Source: Candidatus Obscuribacter sp. (lineage in GTDB: Bacteria > Cyanobacteriota > Vampirovibrionia > Obscuribacterales > Obscuribacteraceae). Taken from it: a stretch of 64,000 bases of DNA. Positions within the stretch are counted from its first letter, which is position 1. The number at the start of each line of letters is the position of its first letter. Positions 7,629 to 15,435 of the stretch are shown here, one piece after another. Where the stretch lies: assembly GCA_016718315.1 (NCBI GenBank), contig JADKDV010000001.1:186001-250000 (forward strand), given 5' to 3'. The notes under the pieces are model-generated. The model was given only the letters and a program-made list of their open reading frames with translations, was not told the DNA's origin and ran no database searches. The translations under genes were made by a program, and so were the position numbers.

Positions 7629-8568
7629 AATGGCTCTGGGGGCTATTTTCGAGACGCTTGAGCTCTTGATTGGTGATTTCTCGCCAGTGGGCCGCAACTG
7701 TCGGTAGCAATATGGGCACCATTGTCAGAGCCTGCTCTTTGAGATCGATCATTTCCTTTAGACGTTCGTCAAACTCACTAGCAGTCAGCTCATGGCGCAT
7801 GACATCGACATAGTCTTTGATTGACTGATTGTCTGCGCCAACAAATACATAGCCAGGTGCGTCGGTTATTCTAAAGTGTTTTTGTAAAGGCAGCGTTTCT
7901 TGCTCTTGCAAAGCAACCGAAATTAGCGCGATGAGCGGCTCTCCTTCGTCCTTGAGATTGTTGTTGATGGCCTTTAGGCGCTCATTGAGAATGGGCGAAG
8001 GACCTTTTGAGCGCTGATAAAACTCCAGTACCAGCGGGCTTTCGCTGGCTTGTTGACGCAAAAAACTGGGCAAATCTATAGTGTAAAAGCCCGATTTTAA
8101 AGGTTGTGTTTTAATCGGATAGTAAGGTTTCGTGCTGACCAATTCCGAGGCCAGTGCACTGTCTGCTATCTGATTTGCTTTGACTGGATAAAAGCTAATA
8201 CTGAGCTGTTCACCTTTTTGGCCCCGTTCAATTTCGAGATTGATTTTGCTGCGTGTCTTAAAACTCAGGCTGGCTCTCAATTGATCTGCTCCCATAAAAG
8301 CAGCAATTTGATTGTTGATACTGATTACCCGGTCGCCTGGACTTAGTCCGGCTAACAGTGCTTCGCTGTTCTGGTCGATGACGCTCACCACTGGATACTG
8401 GTTGTGGTTGTAAGTCAAAACCAGACCAGCTGTGTAACTATCCAGATCAATTGTCTCTGCCTTTGTATCTGGTCTAAAAGCCAGAGCCTGAGGCAGGCTC
8501 AGTGTCCACAACAGGACCATAAGAGACTGTTTGATACACATTCGACGATAGTTCATTTTGCTTTTCAC
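7627..8568 (-). CDS. Exported PDZ protein with a degenerate thioredoxin-like C-terminal domain
   Basis: A signal peptide (residues 1-30) is followed by a PDZ domain at about 42-128 (GLSPGDRVISINNQ). The C-terminal part, about 175-285, has the look of a thioredoxin fold: LVLEFYQRSKGPSP corresponds to the strand plus active-site loop, and DAPGYVFVGADN (about 236-247) corresponds to the cis-proline strand. The CxxC is replaced by KGPS (residues 188-191), so redox chemistry is not expected. The protein is most likely a periplasmic binding or scaffold protein. The gene lies between the two copies of the structured RNA and is convergent with copy 1. The thioredoxin assignment is by pattern only and needs a structural check. 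Confidence 0.6.
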   Translation of the reverse strand: MKSKMNYRRMCIKQSLMVLLWTLSLPQALAFRPDTKAETIDLDSYTAGLVLTYNHNQYPVVSVIDQNSEALLAGLSPGDRVISINNQIAAFMGADQLRASLSFKTRSKINLEIERGQKGEQLSISFYPVKANQIADSALASELVSTKPYYPIKTQPLKSGFYTIDLPSFLRQQASESPLVLEFYQRSKGPSPILNERLKAINNNLKDEGEPLIALISVALQEQETLPLQKHFRITDAPGYVFVGADNQSIKDYVDVMRHELTASEFDERLKEMIDLKEQALTMVPILLPTVAAHWREITNQELKRLENSPQSH

Positions 8569-8622
8569 TGTATCTATTATGACCTATTGCCGACGTTGTT
8601 AGTTGTCATAGTGTGCATAAGT

Positions 8623-8692
8623 GTATATGCAATCGATGATGCACTATGCCCGGTTATGGTTCACGCGCTTGACTATCGGGGCGTATATGCAT
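8623..8692 (+). promoter_or_regulatory. Pair of GTATATGCA motifs 60 bp apart (copy 2)
   Basis: GTATATGCA at 8623 and GTATATGCAT at 8683-8692 repeat the spacing seen in copy 1. The sequence between them is only partly conserved (GGTTCACGCGCTTGACT is kept). The pair also lies in the promoter region of the divergent PDZ gene. Confidence 0.35.
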
Positions 8693-8776
8693 AGTGGCTC
8701 TATGGGCTGTTTTTGATATGTCCAAAATACTTGCTTAAATGAGTTCTGGGGGACTTCTATTTGCTATTTGAGTCGC

Positions 8777-8782
8777 TATACT
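8777..8782 (+). promoter_or_regulatory. Candidate -10 box of structured RNA copy 2 (TATACT)
   Basis: Identical in sequence and context to the -10 box of copy 1. Expected transcript start is about 8789. Confidence 0.5.
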
Positions 8783-8788
8783 AATTAC

Positions 8789-9000
8789 ATAACCGGTGAG
8801 CAACCACTCGATGAGTTGATTGCTTTGAGCCGAGGGGCATTGTGGCAACGTCAGGTCTGCGCAGACCAGCAACAGTAGCAAGTAGCCCGCTGACCGCCAA
8901 AACTGACTATAGGCGGCAGAAATATCGAGTCCTACGCAAGTGGACAGCCAGACGATAGCATTAACACCACCGCAGTTTATTCTGGGTGGTGTTTTTGTTT
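8789..9000 (+). ncRNA. Novel-looking structured small RNA, copy 2
   Basis: The same RNA as at 7417-7628, differing by one base (a for g just before the terminator stem, in a loop position). All stems are preserved exactly. Having two complete copies with promoters and terminators would double dosage or allow differential control through the diverged upstream regions. The PepSY gene starts 60 bp after the terminator. Confidence 0.65.
8965..9000 (+). terminator. Intrinsic terminator of RNA copy 2
   Basis: CACCACC (8965-8971) pairs with GGTGGTG (8985-8991), followed by TTTTTGTTT. It separates the RNA from the PepSY gene on the same strand. Confidence 0.8.
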
Positions 9001-9059
9001 GGCACTATAGGTGGTGACTTATGCAGTATATTTATTGAGCCAATTACCATGAGGGTGTC

Positions 9060-9389
9060 ATGCCAAATTTTGCCAAAATGCCAGTTATTGTAGTTTTTGC
9101 CATAGCTCTGGGACTGGGGGTCACTTTTAACAACAGCTTGACTTTGCCAGCTGAGGCAGATGGCAGCAATAATAGTTTGCTCAAAAGGACAACATTTACT
9201 ATCGAGCAAGCCGAAAACCTCGCTATGTCCAAGTTTCCCGATGCCCGTGTAGAAGAAATTGAGCTAGATATCGATGACAGTCCGCTGGTCTGGAAAATTG
9301 ATATGAAAATGAAACCACGTACCAAAATCGAGTTTGAAATCGACGCCCGCACAGGCGAAGTGCTTAAGCAAGAACAGCACAAGTGGTAG
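9060..9389 (+). CDS. Exported PepSY-domain small protein
   Basis: A 109-residue protein with an N-terminal signal peptide or membrane anchor (about residues 8-25) and one PepSY-like domain: FTIEQAENLAMSKFPDARV, then a hydrophobic strand with VWKIDMKM, then the typical IDARTGEVL ending. PepSY domains occur in secreted peptidase propeptides and stand-alone periplasmic proteins, where they are thought to inhibit proteases or bind ligands. GAGGG precedes ATG 9060 at good spacing. It follows the second structured RNA terminator, so it needs its own promoter or readthrough. The exported metalloprotease at 6228 and CtpA are possible partners, but this is only inference. Confidence 0.8.
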   Translation: MPNFAKMPVIVVFAIALGLGVTFNNSLTLPAEADGSNNSLLKRTTFTIEQAENLAMSKFPDARVEEIELDIDDSPLVWKIDMKMKPRTKIEFEIDARTGEVLKQEQHKW

Positions 9390-9481
9390 TGCACAGCGCT
9401 TTTGTAAGTTAAATCTCTTTTTTTGCATCCTCTTATCAAGCCCGGCCTGGCTTTTGCTATGCTGGTCGCTGGAAGGTAAGT

Positions 9482-10528
9482 ATGGCCAAATGTAGAATAA
9501 TCAATGTTTTGCTTTGCTCCATCTTGCTCTGGGGCGCTTCACCGCTCTTGGCTAACGAGGACGGCGGTGGTGTGCAGTGGCATCGGCTGACAGAAGCCGG
9601 TCGTACAAAAATGCTCAAAGGCGACTTGCCAGAAGCAGAAAAAAGCTTTGAAGAAGCTCTCAAGCTTTCTGAGAGCTTCACGCCACTGGATACTAGAAGG
9701 ATTGTTAGTTTAAGCAATATGTCTCTTTTGCTTAAGGATAAGCAGCAGTTGGACTTAGCCGAGCAGTATTCGCGCAAAGCTCTGGCTCTCATTCGCGAAG
9801 ATGGCATTAAAGATGGCGCTATGTTTGGTGTTGAACTGAGCAATCTGGCTGGCATCCTGGCTGATCAAGCCAAATTTGAAGAAGCCATGCAACTATACGA
9901 AAGCGCCATGCTAATACTGAGCAAGGCGCGCGGCGAAGACTCGCTGGAAGTGGCTACTGTGGCCGATAATTATGCTGTGCTTCATCAAAAGCTCAGACAA
10001 TATGATCAAGCTATTGAGCTTGAAAAAAAATCTGTGGCTATCTACGAAAAGCGCTTGGGCCGCGATAAAAAAGACCTGGCAGTGGCTTTTGGTAACCTCG
10101 CTGAGAGTTACTCAGCATCCGGGGACAACGAAAATGCCAGGCTTTATTCAGAAAAGTCACTGTCGGTGATGCGCAAAACTTATGGCGATAAGCATCCGGC
10201 GGTGGCCAGTGCCATGGACAATCTTGCTGGTATTTATATAAAAGAAGGACGTCTGGCAGAAGCCGAATCATTGCAGTTAAGAGCACTGGATATCTTTAAG
10301 GAAACACTCGGCGATGAACATCCTGATGTGGCCATCTGTCTCGATAATCTAGCCGACTTTTACACCTCTCAAAAGCGCTACAAACAAGCTTTGAGGCGCT
10401 CTGAGGACGCCATGGACATGGTCGAAAAATCACTGGGAAAAGACCATCCACTCTACAAAAGCATCAAGGGTCGCTATGAGACCCTGAAAGAAAAGAACGC
10501 TAAAAAAGAGGATGACAAAAAAAACTAG
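9482..10528 (+). CDS. Exported TPR protein (kinesin-light-chain-like repeats)
   Basis: The signal peptide (CRIINVLLCSILLWGASPLLA) is followed by about six to seven TPR units of roughly 42 residues. Several resemble the kinesin-light-chain type, with the phrase GDxHPxVAxxxxNLA repeated (DKHPAVASAMDNLAGIY, DEHPDVAICLDNLADFY). Such domains mediate protein-protein contacts. The C-terminus is Lys/Asp-rich. GGAAGG precedes ATG 9482. The end overlaps the convergent deaminase-like gene by four bases. The binding partner is unknown. Confidence 0.85.
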   Translation: MAKCRIINVLLCSILLWGASPLLANEDGGGVQWHRLTEAGRTKMLKGDLPEAEKSFEEALKLSESFTPLDTRRIVSLSNMSLLLKDKQQLDLAEQYSRKALALIREDGIKDGAMFGVELSNLAGILADQAKFEEAMQLYESAMLILSKARGEDSLEVATVADNYAVLHQKLRQYDQAIELEKKSVAIYEKRLGRDKKDLAVAFGNLAESYSASGDNENARLYSEKSLSVMRKTYGDKHPAVASAMDNLAGIYIKEGRLAEAESLQLRALDIFKETLGDEHPDVAICLDNLADFYTSQKRYKQALRRSEDAMDMVEKSLGKDHPLYKSIKGRYETLKEKNAKKEDDKKN

Positions 10529-10959
10529 GCGAGGTTTTTCGCTTCTTCTAAGTTATCTGGACCGAAGTGGTAAGGCAATAGTGTAGTCCAGCTCTTTAGC
10601 TCAAGGGTATCCTCTGGACCAGGAACAACCAAACTTAAGTCGATGCCAAACTCGGCATAAAACTGTCTTACTACACCAGAAGGATAGCTAAAAGGTTGAA
10701 TACACAGGGCTACGATTTTTTTGTCGCCGTGATTGATTGCTTTAATGAGGCAGGCCACATCCGCTGATACAGAGCCTCCATAGGTGGCAAACTCCACTGA
10801 TGCGCCGCTATAAATAGCACCACTGGCAGTGAGCAGGGCTGCGCCCTCTGGCTTGTTGCTATAGGGTGCGTAAGCCATTGTCGCCGCTTGTTGAGCTGTG
10901 TGGACAAGCTCCTGGAGCTGTTCCTGACTTAGCTCAACTGGTGTTAGCTCTTTGCTCAT
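10525..10959 (-). CDS. Cytidine-deaminase-like protein lacking zinc ligands
   Basis: The fold is recognisable from MAYAPYSN, GAALLT, GAIYSGASVE, the KAINHGD helix end and a VVRQFYAEFG block, which line up with bacterial Cdd proteins over nearly the whole 144 residues. The catalytic residues are gone: the CAE motif is S65-A66-D67, PCGxC is P93-S94-G95-V96-V97, and the substrate-binding N of NxE is S54. It therefore cannot bind zinc or deaminate in the usual way, yet the frame is intact. It is probably a repurposed binding protein. It follows a 71-codon gene on the same strand with a 5-bp gap, so the two look co-transcribed. Confidence 0.7.
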   Translation of the reverse strand: MSKELTPVELSQEQLQELVHTAQQAATMAYAPYSNKPEGAALLTASGAIYSGASVEFATYGGSVSADVACLIKAINHGDKKIVALCIQPFSYPSGVVRQFYAEFGIDLSLVVPGPEDTLELKSWTTLLPYHFGPDNLEEAKNLA

Positions 10960-10964
10960 AAATA

Positions 10965-11180
10965 TTATTTGTTGCCGTAAGGAGGCAATCTCAATTCAAG
11001 ATTCATGAGCCAGAGAAGCAGCTCTATATGTCTGTCTGCAAAAAACTTTTCGGCATCATTCTCCTGAGAGATCATGTCGACCTCCACCGGAGTTACTGGT
11101 GAGGCTGTTGGAGCAACATATTGACCTGTCGATGATGAGACAACAGCAGTTGTCTTTGCCACGGCGGTAAAATCGGCCAT
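10965..11180 (-). CDS. Small protein (71 aa) of unknown function
   Basis: The start is well supported: GAGGAGA lies four bases before the ATG at 11180. The product has a Thr/Ser/Ala/Val-rich N-terminal half that looks disordered and a more helical C-terminal half (DRHIELLLWLMNLELRLPPYG). No signal peptide or known domain was recognised. It sits directly upstream of the degenerate deaminase-like gene on the same strand, and both may be translated from one message, perhaps as partners. Confidence 0.55.
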   Translation of the reverse strand: MADFTAVAKTTAVVSSSTGQYVAPTASPVTPVEVDMISQENDAEKFFADRHIELLLWLMNLELRLPPYGNK

Positions 11181-11274
11181 TTCTCTCCTCAGATAATGAT
11201 ACTGACAGCTTATCTCTTGTCTTCCCTATTTACCTGTAGCTCCTCTAATGGCAGCATGAAGTTTTTTTATGCTT

Positions 11275-11320
11275 CCGGAGCTCAGGTCAAAAGCCCCACA
11301 GAGCTGGGCTTTTGCTCCGG
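11275..11320 (-). terminator. Intrinsic terminator-like hairpin downstream of rdgB
   Basis: AAAAGCCC (11289-11296) pairs with GGGCTTTT (11306-11313), and an outer CCGGAGC/GCTCCGG pair (11275-11281 with 11314-11320) extends it. It lies 50 bp after the rdgB stop codon on the minus strand. The T-rich end is part of the stem, so efficiency is uncertain. Confidence 0.5.
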
Positions 11321-11371
11321 GCTGCAAATCACAGGACTGTAGCAAAGGTAACTAGTTAGATTAGCCAGGGC

Positions 11372-11992
11372 TTAACTATTGCTCTTTAGGTACTTTAGGA
11401 CGTTGTTAAAGGCCATACTGCGATGCGAAATAGCATTTTTTTTGAGTGCCGGCATTTCAGCCGCTGTAATTTGGTATCCGTCCGGTATAAACACCGGATC
11501 AAAGCCAAATCCCCCGTCGCCGCGCTCGCTCAGGGCAATTTGACCGGTCCATCTTACTTCGGTTGTGTAGACAGTCTGACCGGACTTATCCACAAGGGCC
11601 AGGGCGCAGACAAAGGCTGCCTGTCTTTTGCCTTGAGGTACGTCTTTGAGCTCGTCAAGCAGCTTGAGGCGGCGGTCGCGGTCAGTGCCAGCACAATAGC
11701 GCGCACTGTAAATACCAGGTCTGCCGTCCATGGCATCCACAGTCAGTCCTGAGTCATCAGCTAAAGAGAGTCTTCCTGTCATCTCGGCTGCCCGTGCTGC
11801 CTTGATTACGGCGTTAGCTGTAAAAGTGTCGCCTGTTTCTTCGGGATCAAAATCGTCTGGAGCCATATGCCACAATAAATTGAGCGGTTGCTCAGTAGCC
11901 AGATTTCTCGCCATTGCTTCAAATTCTTTGAGCTTACCTGGATTTTTGGTGGCTAGAGTGAGTTCGATACTTCTGGTCAATTGCTTGGTCAT
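11372..11992 (-). CDS. rdgB: XTP/dITP diphosphatase (HAM1/RdgB family)
   Basis: This family hydrolyses non-canonical purine nucleoside triphosphates (ITP, dITP, XTP) to monophosphates and keeps them out of nucleic acids. Diagnostic motifs are the N-terminal TLATKNPGKLKEFEAMA (substrate-binding T/SxNxxK), SLADDSGLTVDAMDGRPGIYSARYCAG, GDGGFGFDPVFIPDG and the C-terminal KNAISHRSMAF. At 206 aa it is the usual size. It lies 13 bp downstream of the Rel/SpoT gene on the same strand, so the two nucleotide-metabolism genes probably share a transcript, and the hairpin at 11275-11320 follows. Confidence 0.93.
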   Translation of the reverse strand: MTKQLTRSIELTLATKNPGKLKEFEAMARNLATEQPLNLLWHMAPDDFDPEETGDTFTANAVIKAARAAEMTGRLSLADDSGLTVDAMDGRPGIYSARYCAGTDRDRRLKLLDELKDVPQGKRQAAFVCALALVDKSGQTVYTTEVRWTGQIALSERGDGGFGFDPVFIPDGYQITAAEMPALKKNAISHRSMAFNNVLKYLKSNS

Positions 11993-12005
11993 AATCTACT
12001 GTTGC

Positions 12006-14441
12006 TTATTTCTTTTCCTGGCCACGACCTGAGTCGCGCGATTTTTTTGCACTGGTACTGCTGGCGTCTTTGGATTTGCCCCAGATATTACCATCAGACT
12101 TACTTGTGTCTTTGTCAGATTTGGTGCTCTTAGAGCTTTTGGATGTAGCACCTTTTGATTGACTGCTTCTAGCATTGCCACTACTGCCATTGCCGTTGCC
12201 CTTGGGCTTGGCTGTGGCAACCGACACTAGAGCTGGCGTACCGCGTTTGCGGTGGTCACGTCTGTGTACTCTAATAACATCCGAAATCTGCGAAATCGCC
12301 TGAGATACACGGGCTAGCTGGTCGATATCCAGTACATCCAGGATTAAAAAGATGGTGGCCGTCTTTTTGTCTCTGTGGGTCTCGACCCTGAGGTCGCGCA
12401 AGTTGACTTTGTGATCTGAGACTTTTTTGAGGATATCACCGGCAATACCGACTCTATCGAGGCATTCTACCTGGAGACCGGCTGGATAATTGGCATTGCG
12501 GTCCTTAGACCAGTCCACTGCCATGCGTCTGTTTTCTTCGATGATGAGGAGATTGTTGCAGTCGATGCGGTGTACAGCGATGCCACTGCCTCTGGTGACT
12601 ACGCCCACGATAGGCTCACCGGGTACAGGCTGACAACATTTGGCCAGGTGGTGCAAAAGCCCACCCAGACTGGATATGTTGCTTGGCTTTTCTTGTACCT
12701 GACTGGGCAGGGCGTATCCTTTTTTCTGGATTTTTTCTGCTTGGTCTACTTCGCGGATGCGATTGACCACTTGTGAGATTGACAGGTCGCCATATCCCAC
12801 CGCCGCCAGGATATCGCTGGGCTCGACGATGTTGAGTCTCTTACCGACTTCTTTGAGCTTATCTGATTTGAGAAACTCTTCCAGAGTTGCTCTACCCAGT
12901 TCAGCTTCCAGCATTTGTCGTCCTTGCTGGATGTGTTCTTCGCGGTGGTGCTTTTTAAACCACTGTCTGATACGGTTTTTAGCCCCATGGGTATTGGCAA
13001 AATTGAGCCAGTCCATCTTGGGCATGCCGTTTTTACTGGTGATGATTTCGACTATATCGCCGTTTTTCATCACTGAGTTGAGCGGCACAATGCGGTCATT
13101 GATACGAGCCCCGACACAGCGGTGACCGATATCGGTGTGGATGCGATAGGCAAAGTCGATAGGTGTAGATCCTGTGGGCAAGTCAATTACATCGCCCCTG
13201 GGACTAAAGACAAAGACTTCATCAGCAAAGAGGTCCATTTTGACTTCTTCGAGATATTCAGAGGCGTCTTTGAGGTCCTGTTGCCAGTCGACCAGTTGTC
13301 TCAACCAGGCTAGTTTTTTGTCCGCATTGCCATCAGCTTTGACTGCTTCGCCTGCTTCTTTGTAGGCCCAGTGTGCGGCGATACCGTATTCGGCGATATG
13401 GTGCATGCGTCTTGTTCTGATTTGGATTTCGACTGGTTTGCCTTTTGGTCCAATTACAGCTGTGTGCAATGACTGGTAGCTATTAAATTTAGGCATAGCG
13501 ATATAGTCTTTAAAACGCCCTGGTATCGGGCGAAATATCGAGTGCACACTACCCATAACTTCGTAGCATTTTTGCGTGTCGGGATCTGCTTCCAGCTCGC
13601 AAAAGTTTTTGTCTTCTGAGCTATCGATGATAACGCGCACGGCCAGTACATCGTATAGCTCAGCAAAAGTCTTTTGCTGCTTTTTCATTTTGCGCCAGAT
13701 GCCAAACAAATGTTTTGGTCTGCCAAAAATGTCTGCCTGGATATTGCGATTCTCCAGTTCTACTCTCAGTTTTTCCACGACTTCGTTGAGCAACTGTTCG
13801 CGGTCGGCTCTGGTGTCAGCCACCAGTCTTTCAATTTCTTCGTATTCATCTGGATGGAGATAGCGCAGACCTAAGTCTTCTAACTCCCATTTCATGCGAC
13901 CTAAACCAAAGCGATTAGCCAAAGGCGCGTAGATTTCCAGGGTTTCTTTGGCTTTTTCGGCTTGCTTATGGGGCAGCATGTGCTCCATCGTGCGCATATT
14001 GTGGAGACGGTCGGCTAGTTTTACCAGGACCACCCGCACGTCTTCGGCCATCGCCACCATCAGTTTGCGGAAGTTCTCTGCCTGTCTTTCTTCTTTAGAG
14101 CTAAAGCTAAACTTACCTAGCTTGGTCACACCCTCGACAATGCGGCGGATGTCTGCGCCAAACTTTTCTTCCATTTCTTTTGGCTTGACGTCACAGTCTT
14201 CCAGCACGTCATGGAGCAAACAGGAGCAAATCGTTTCGGTATCGGCATTGAGTTCGGCTAAGATGCAGGCAACTTCCACTGGATGGATGATGTATGGATC
14301 TTCTGACTTGCGCATTTGACCGTCATGCGACTGATAAGCAAAGTCATATGCCCGGCTGATAAGCTCTACGGCCTCTTTGGGACGACCCTGACGCTCGACT
14401 ATTTCAAATAACGGCTGGCCTATCTCTGACTTGGTCTTCAT
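12006..14441 (-). CDS. rel: Bifunctional (p)ppGpp synthetase/hydrolase with a Ser/Lys-rich tail
   Basis: The product makes and degrades the alarmone (p)ppGpp. Domains in order are an HD hydrolase (HPVEVACILAEL, LLHDVLEDCDV), the RelA/SpoT synthetase (PGRFKDYIAMPKFNSYQSLH, EIQIRTRRMHHIAEYGIAAH), TGS (EVFVFSPRGDVIDLPTG), a Cys-containing middle domain (LAKCCQPVPGEPIVG) and a C-terminal ACT. Two oddities are an extra segment of about 14 residues inside the synthetase (SSEDKNFCELEADPDTQKC) and a tail of about 70 residues after ACT rich in Ser, Lys and Gly. I start at ATG 14441, because the longer TTG frame to 14486 runs through a TATAAT box. rdgB follows 13 bp downstream. Confidence 0.92.
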   Translation of the reverse strand: MKTKSEIGQPLFEIVERQGRPKEAVELISRAYDFAYQSHDGQMRKSEDPYIIHPVEVACILAELNADTETICSCLLHDVLEDCDVKPKEMEEKFGADIRRIVEGVTKLGKFSFSSKEERQAENFRKLMVAMAEDVRVVLVKLADRLHNMRTMEHMLPHKQAEKAKETLEIYAPLANRFGLGRMKWELEDLGLRYLHPDEYEEIERLVADTRADREQLLNEVVEKLRVELENRNIQADIFGRPKHLFGIWRKMKKQQKTFAELYDVLAVRVIIDSSEDKNFCELEADPDTQKCYEVMGSVHSIFRPIPGRFKDYIAMPKFNSYQSLHTAVIGPKGKPVEIQIRTRRMHHIAEYGIAAHWAYKEAGEAVKADGNADKKLAWLRQLVDWQQDLKDASEYLEEVKMDLFADEVFVFSPRGDVIDLPTGSTPIDFAYRIHTDIGHRCVGARINDRIVPLNSVMKNGDIVEIITSKNGMPKMDWLNFANTHGAKNRIRQWFKKHHREEHIQQGRQMLEAELGRATLEEFLKSDKLKEVGKRLNIVEPSDILAAVGYGDLSISQVVNRIREVDQAEKIQKKGYALPSQVQEKPSNISSLGGLLHHLAKCCQPVPGEPIVGVVTRGSGIAVHRIDCNNLLIIEENRRMAVDWSKDRNANYPAGLQVECLDRVGIAGDILKKVSDHKVNLRDLRVETHRDKKTATIFLILDVLDIDQLARVSQAISQISDVIRVHRRDHRKRGTPALVSVATAKPKGNGNGSSGNARSSQSKGATSKSSKSTKSDKDTSKSDGNIWGKSKDASSTSAKKSRDSGRGQEKK

Positions 14442-14466
14442 TGCTACTACAATTATGGGTACAGTG

Positions 14467-14472
14467 ATTATA
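14467..14472 (-). promoter_or_regulatory. Candidate -10 box for rel (TATAAT)
   Basis: A perfect TATAAT on the minus strand lies 25 bases before ATG 14441. It supports that start, since the 45 bases above it would otherwise be coding. No good -35 was found at 17 bp. Confidence 0.5.
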
Positions 14473-14529
14473 CCCACTGGCGCCAATTCTCAGAGTCTTT
14501 ATAAAGCAATACCTTGACTATTTATCTAT

Positions 14530-15255
14530 CTATTTGGATGACCAGGGCGTGCTATTGAGATCCTTTGGAAAAGGATTACCGCTGGCCCCCCAGTTTGTCT
14601 CACTGGAGTTGTTGAGAGAGCGCCTGCTGCTATAGACGCCACTGTTATAGATGCTGGTATTGCCAAAGTAAGAGTTGTTATGTGAGCCGGCATAATAGCT
14701 GCCTGAAGCTGAGGAGTCAGTAGTGGGCGCACTGTAATAATTGCCCGAAGCCTTGGACGGGGCTGTCTGGATTACTTGGACACTGGATAAGCGGCCTGAG
14801 CTAGGGATGCCGCCTCTATTTAGACCGTAACTATTACCCCAATAGCGTCCACCCATATACTGATAGGGTGTAAAAGCTCTGCCAAACCCATAGGAAGGCA
14901 CAAAGCTATTAAGGCTGGAGATGCCTGGGATACCGGGTATTCCGGGGATAGACGGGACAAATGAAGGCAGATGGCTGTAGGGCACGCTAAAAGGCGCAGC
15001 CACAGTGCCTATATATGGTGCCGATAGGCTCATGCCGGTGGAGGGCAGACTGTGTCTGAGCCATTGACCCTGGCTATAAGCCATGGCGGGATTAAAAAAT
15101 GACCTGCCATTATTAAAAGTAGGGTCTGGCAAAACTATCTGGGCTGGCAAACTGGACTCGACTGGTTGGTCCTGGGCGAGGACTGGCAGATTGGTCAAAA
15201 ACAAAAGGGTGGCGAGGACCAAATTGATTTGTAGTTTGCGCCTCAAAAAAATCAT
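14530..15255 (-). CDS. Secreted Ser/Gly/Tyr/Pro-rich protein
   Basis: ATG 15255 has GAGG five bases upstream and begins a good signal peptide (basic FLRRK, hydrophobic LVLATLLFLTNLPVLAQ). The mature 215 or so residues are low in complexity: many Ser, Gly, Tyr, Pro and Asn, a short GIPGIPGI repeat (PSIPGIPGIPGISS), and GSYYAGSHNNSYFGN-like Tyr-rich stretches. No domain or catalytic motif is visible. It resembles in style the secreted proteins at 713-2951 but shares no clear motif with them. A surface-associated structural role is possible. It lies just upstream of rel on the same strand, 88 bp from the rel start. Confidence 0.65.
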   Translation of the reverse strand: MIFLRRKLQINLVLATLLFLTNLPVLAQDQPVESSLPAQIVLPDPTFNNGRSFFNPAMAYSQGQWLRHSLPSTGMSLSAPYIGTVAAPFSVPYSHLPSFVPSIPGIPGIPGISSLNSFVPSYGFGRAFTPYQYMGGRYWGNSYGLNRGGIPSSGRLSSVQVIQTAPSKASGNYYSAPTTDSSASGSYYAGSHNNSYFGNTSIYNSGVYSSRRSLNNSSETNWGASGNPFPKDLNSTPWSSK

Positions 15256-15398
15256 GATTGCCTCTATTTGTGTGCTGGACTGCAATAGAGTACTGCAAAT
15301 GCCTTGATTTTTAGGATGAAAGATTGAACTCGCTTGGCCCGTTTACAAATCCATTACAAAAAAATTGTTCAATAAGAGCACCTCGAATTTACACCTCT

Positions 15399-15426
15399 TT
15401 TACCAACCCCACTTTTCTTATATACA
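15399..15426 (+). promoter_or_regulatory. Candidate promoter for the disordered-protein gene
   Basis: TTTACC (15399-15404), a 16-bp spacer and TATACA (15421-15426) precede ATG 15436. Transcription would start only a few bases before the ATG, giving an almost leaderless message, so this reading is tentative. Confidence 0.35.
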
Positions 15427-15435
15427 GGTGCTGCA

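Larger units (their letters stand above)
8605..9000. repeat. Direct repeat copy 2 containing a structured RNA gene
   Basis: This is the second copy of the roughly 395-bp unit described at 7233-7628, in the same orientation. The RNA part and the 50 or so bases before it are almost identical to copy 1, while bases 8613-8720 differ at many positions. It lies upstream of the PDZ gene start (8568, opposite strand) and 60 bp before the PepSY gene. Confidence 0.9.
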
